NCBI RefSeq assembly: GCF_902459565.1
Contig: NZ_CABPSN010000005.1
Location: forward strand, 124,001 to 188,000
Direction: 5' to 3'
Length of the DNA: 64,000 nt
Source: Pandoraea aquatica
GTDB taxonomy: Bacteria > Pseudomonadota > Gammaproteobacteria > Burkholderiales > Burkholderiaceae
In this document: in pieces, positions 63,053 through 64,000 of the stretch
Position numbering within the stretch: position 1 is the first letter of the stretch
Layout: each line of letters starts with the position of its first letter
Translations under genes and position numbers: made by a program
Notes under the pieces: generated by a model
Database searches by the model: none
The model's input: the letters and a program-made list of their open reading frames with translations, nothing else
Told to the model about the DNA's origin: nothing

Positions 63053-63886
63053 ATGCAACGCATTGTCTCGACGCTTCGTTCGCCGTACGTCTCTCGCTCC
63101 ACCCAAGCCGCCCACCAGCCGCCCCGTCGCGTGACGGGCGTGGCACTGGCTGCCGCCATCGCGTGGCTCGCTGCGCTGGGGTATGTGCCTGACGCCGTCT
63201 CGGCCGACGCCACCTCCGGTGGTGGCGTAGCGGCCGTCCCCTTCTCGAAAGCCAGCCCGGGCAGCGCGTTGCCATCGGGATGGCAGAACCTGCCCGTCGT
63301 GAGCGGCAAGAAGCTCACCGTCTACACGGTGGTAGCGGACGGCAAGCGCAACGTCATCGAGGCCAACTCTGCCGATTCGGCGTCGGCGCTCATGGCCAAG
63401 GGTGACGGTATCGATCTGAACGCGACGCCCGTCGTCGCATGGCGATGGAAAGTCGACAAGGCCATTCCGGGCGCGGACAACCGGGTGAGCGACAAAGAGG
63501 ATGCACCGGCGCGGCTCGTGTTCTTCTTCGACGGCGACAAATCGACCCTGTCGTTCGGCGACCGCGCGACGATGACGCTGGCCAAGGCGGGCGGCGAAGA
63601 CTTGCCGTACGCCACGCTCATGTACATCTGGTCCAACGATGCGCCCGTGGGCGGTGTCATCCAGAACCCGCATACCGACCGGGTCCAGATGCTCGTCGTG
63701 GCGGGCGGCGACGCGTCGCTCGGCAAGTGGCAGACCTTCTCACGCAACGTCGCCGCCGATTACGAGCGCATCTATAAAGAGAAGCCGGGCAAGTTGCTCG
63801 GTTATGGCATTTTTACCGACAGCGACAACACGCACGCGACGGCGCACGCGTGGTACGGCGACGTGCGATTCGACGCGGGGAAATAG
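63053..63886 (+). CDS. DUF3047 exported protein
   Basis: This 277-residue protein matches the DUF3047 family. A signal-like hydrophobic segment lies at about residues 28-52 after a basic N-terminus. Conserved blocks include VVAWRWKVDKAIPGADNRVSD, ARLVFFFDGDK, LMYIWSNDAPVGGVI and GYGIFTDSDNTHATAHAWYG. The family is of unknown function, probably periplasmic or outer-membrane-associated. GGAG at 63040 precedes ATG 63053. Confidence 0.85.
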   Translation: MQRIVSTLRSPYVSRSTQAAHQPPRRVTGVALAAAIAWLAALGYVPDAVSADATSGGGVAAVPFSKASPGSALPSGWQNLPVVSGKKLTVYTVVADGKRNVIEANSADSASALMAKGDGIDLNATPVVAWRWKVDKAIPGADNRVSDKEDAPARLVFFFDGDKSTLSFGDRATMTLAKAGGEDLPYATLMYIWSNDAPVGGVIQNPHTDRVQMLVVAGGDASLGKWQTFSRNVAADYERIYKEKPGKLLGYGIFTDSDNTHATAHAWYGDVRFDAGK

Positions 63887-64000
63887 GAAGAATCGGGTTG
63901 AGGATCGACGCCCCCGTCCGAGTGGAAATCTGGGTAAAAATCCGCCTTTGGTTTCACCTGCCGACACCCATGCAAAATGTCGTGTCGAAAGCCTCCAAAA
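63887..64000. other. Window end, non-coding or start of next gene
   Basis: No complete gene is visible. An ATG at 63970 begins MQNVVSKASK and stays open to the window edge. Without a ribosome site or more sequence I cannot say if it is a gene. Confidence 0.35.

Overview
The window is a high-GC chromosomal segment from a beta-proteobacterium of the Burkholderiaceae, most like Pandoraea or Burkholderia. The evidence is codon use, the adjacent glyA-nrdR pair, a complete aerobic benzoyl-CoA (box) gene cluster with a BoxR-type regulator, many LysR regulators, a Gram-negative porin, and autotransporters. I saw no rRNA, tRNA, CRISPR array, insertion sequence or prophage. The only RNA element I recognise is a ZTP-type riboswitch upstream of glyA.

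Layout. 1-5.3 kb, minus strand: a LacI regulator with two tandem operator palindromes, then an ABC importer (binding protein, two permeases, ATPase) ending in a metallophosphoesterase cut by the window edge. 5.5-7.2 kb: an SRPBCC protein and an unrecognised, possibly secreted protein. 7.5-17 kb, plus strand: a 3-hydroxyanthranilate/2-aminomuconate catabolic operon (nbaE, nbaF, nbaC, nbaD), followed by a branched-chain-type ABC importer and, inserted in it, an alpha/beta-hydrolase with the HGGYW motif of kynurenine formamidases. Together they look like a kynurenine/anthranilate-side catabolic and uptake unit. 17-19.2 kb: HTH, LysR and TetR regulators. 19.2-21.5 kb: two small lipoproteins and an EF-hand protein. 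21.6-27.9 kb: a DUF3100 membrane protein, an aldehyde dehydrogenase, a beta-hydroxyacid dehydrogenase and a VOC protein, with a divergent LysR; probably one catabolic unit of unknown substrate. 28.5-37 kb: a porin and two tandem paralogous autotransporters of 1105 and 1173 residues.

37.4-43.8 kb: nrdR and glyA (with riboswitch), a quinone-oxidoreductase-type MDR protein beside a divergent LysR, an unusual protein with kinase-like motifs, and a DJ-1/PfpI protein. 44-54.4 kb: the box cluster. boxC-boxB-boxA run leftward from a promoter overlapped by two TGCA half-sites; boxR also runs leftward. DUF4863, boxD, benzoate-CoA ligase and an alpha/beta hydrolase run rightward. Together they activate benzoate to benzoyl-CoA, epoxidise it, open the ring and oxidise the resulting semialdehyde. 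54.4-64 kb: selD, a Tat-exported transglutaminase-like/thioredoxin pair, a LysR with paired palindromes, an unknown protein, a two-gene chromate transporter, an unknown Ser-rich protein (possible effector), a LysE-family exporter and a DUF3047 protein.

Most functional calls rest on family motifs read by eye; no database search was run.
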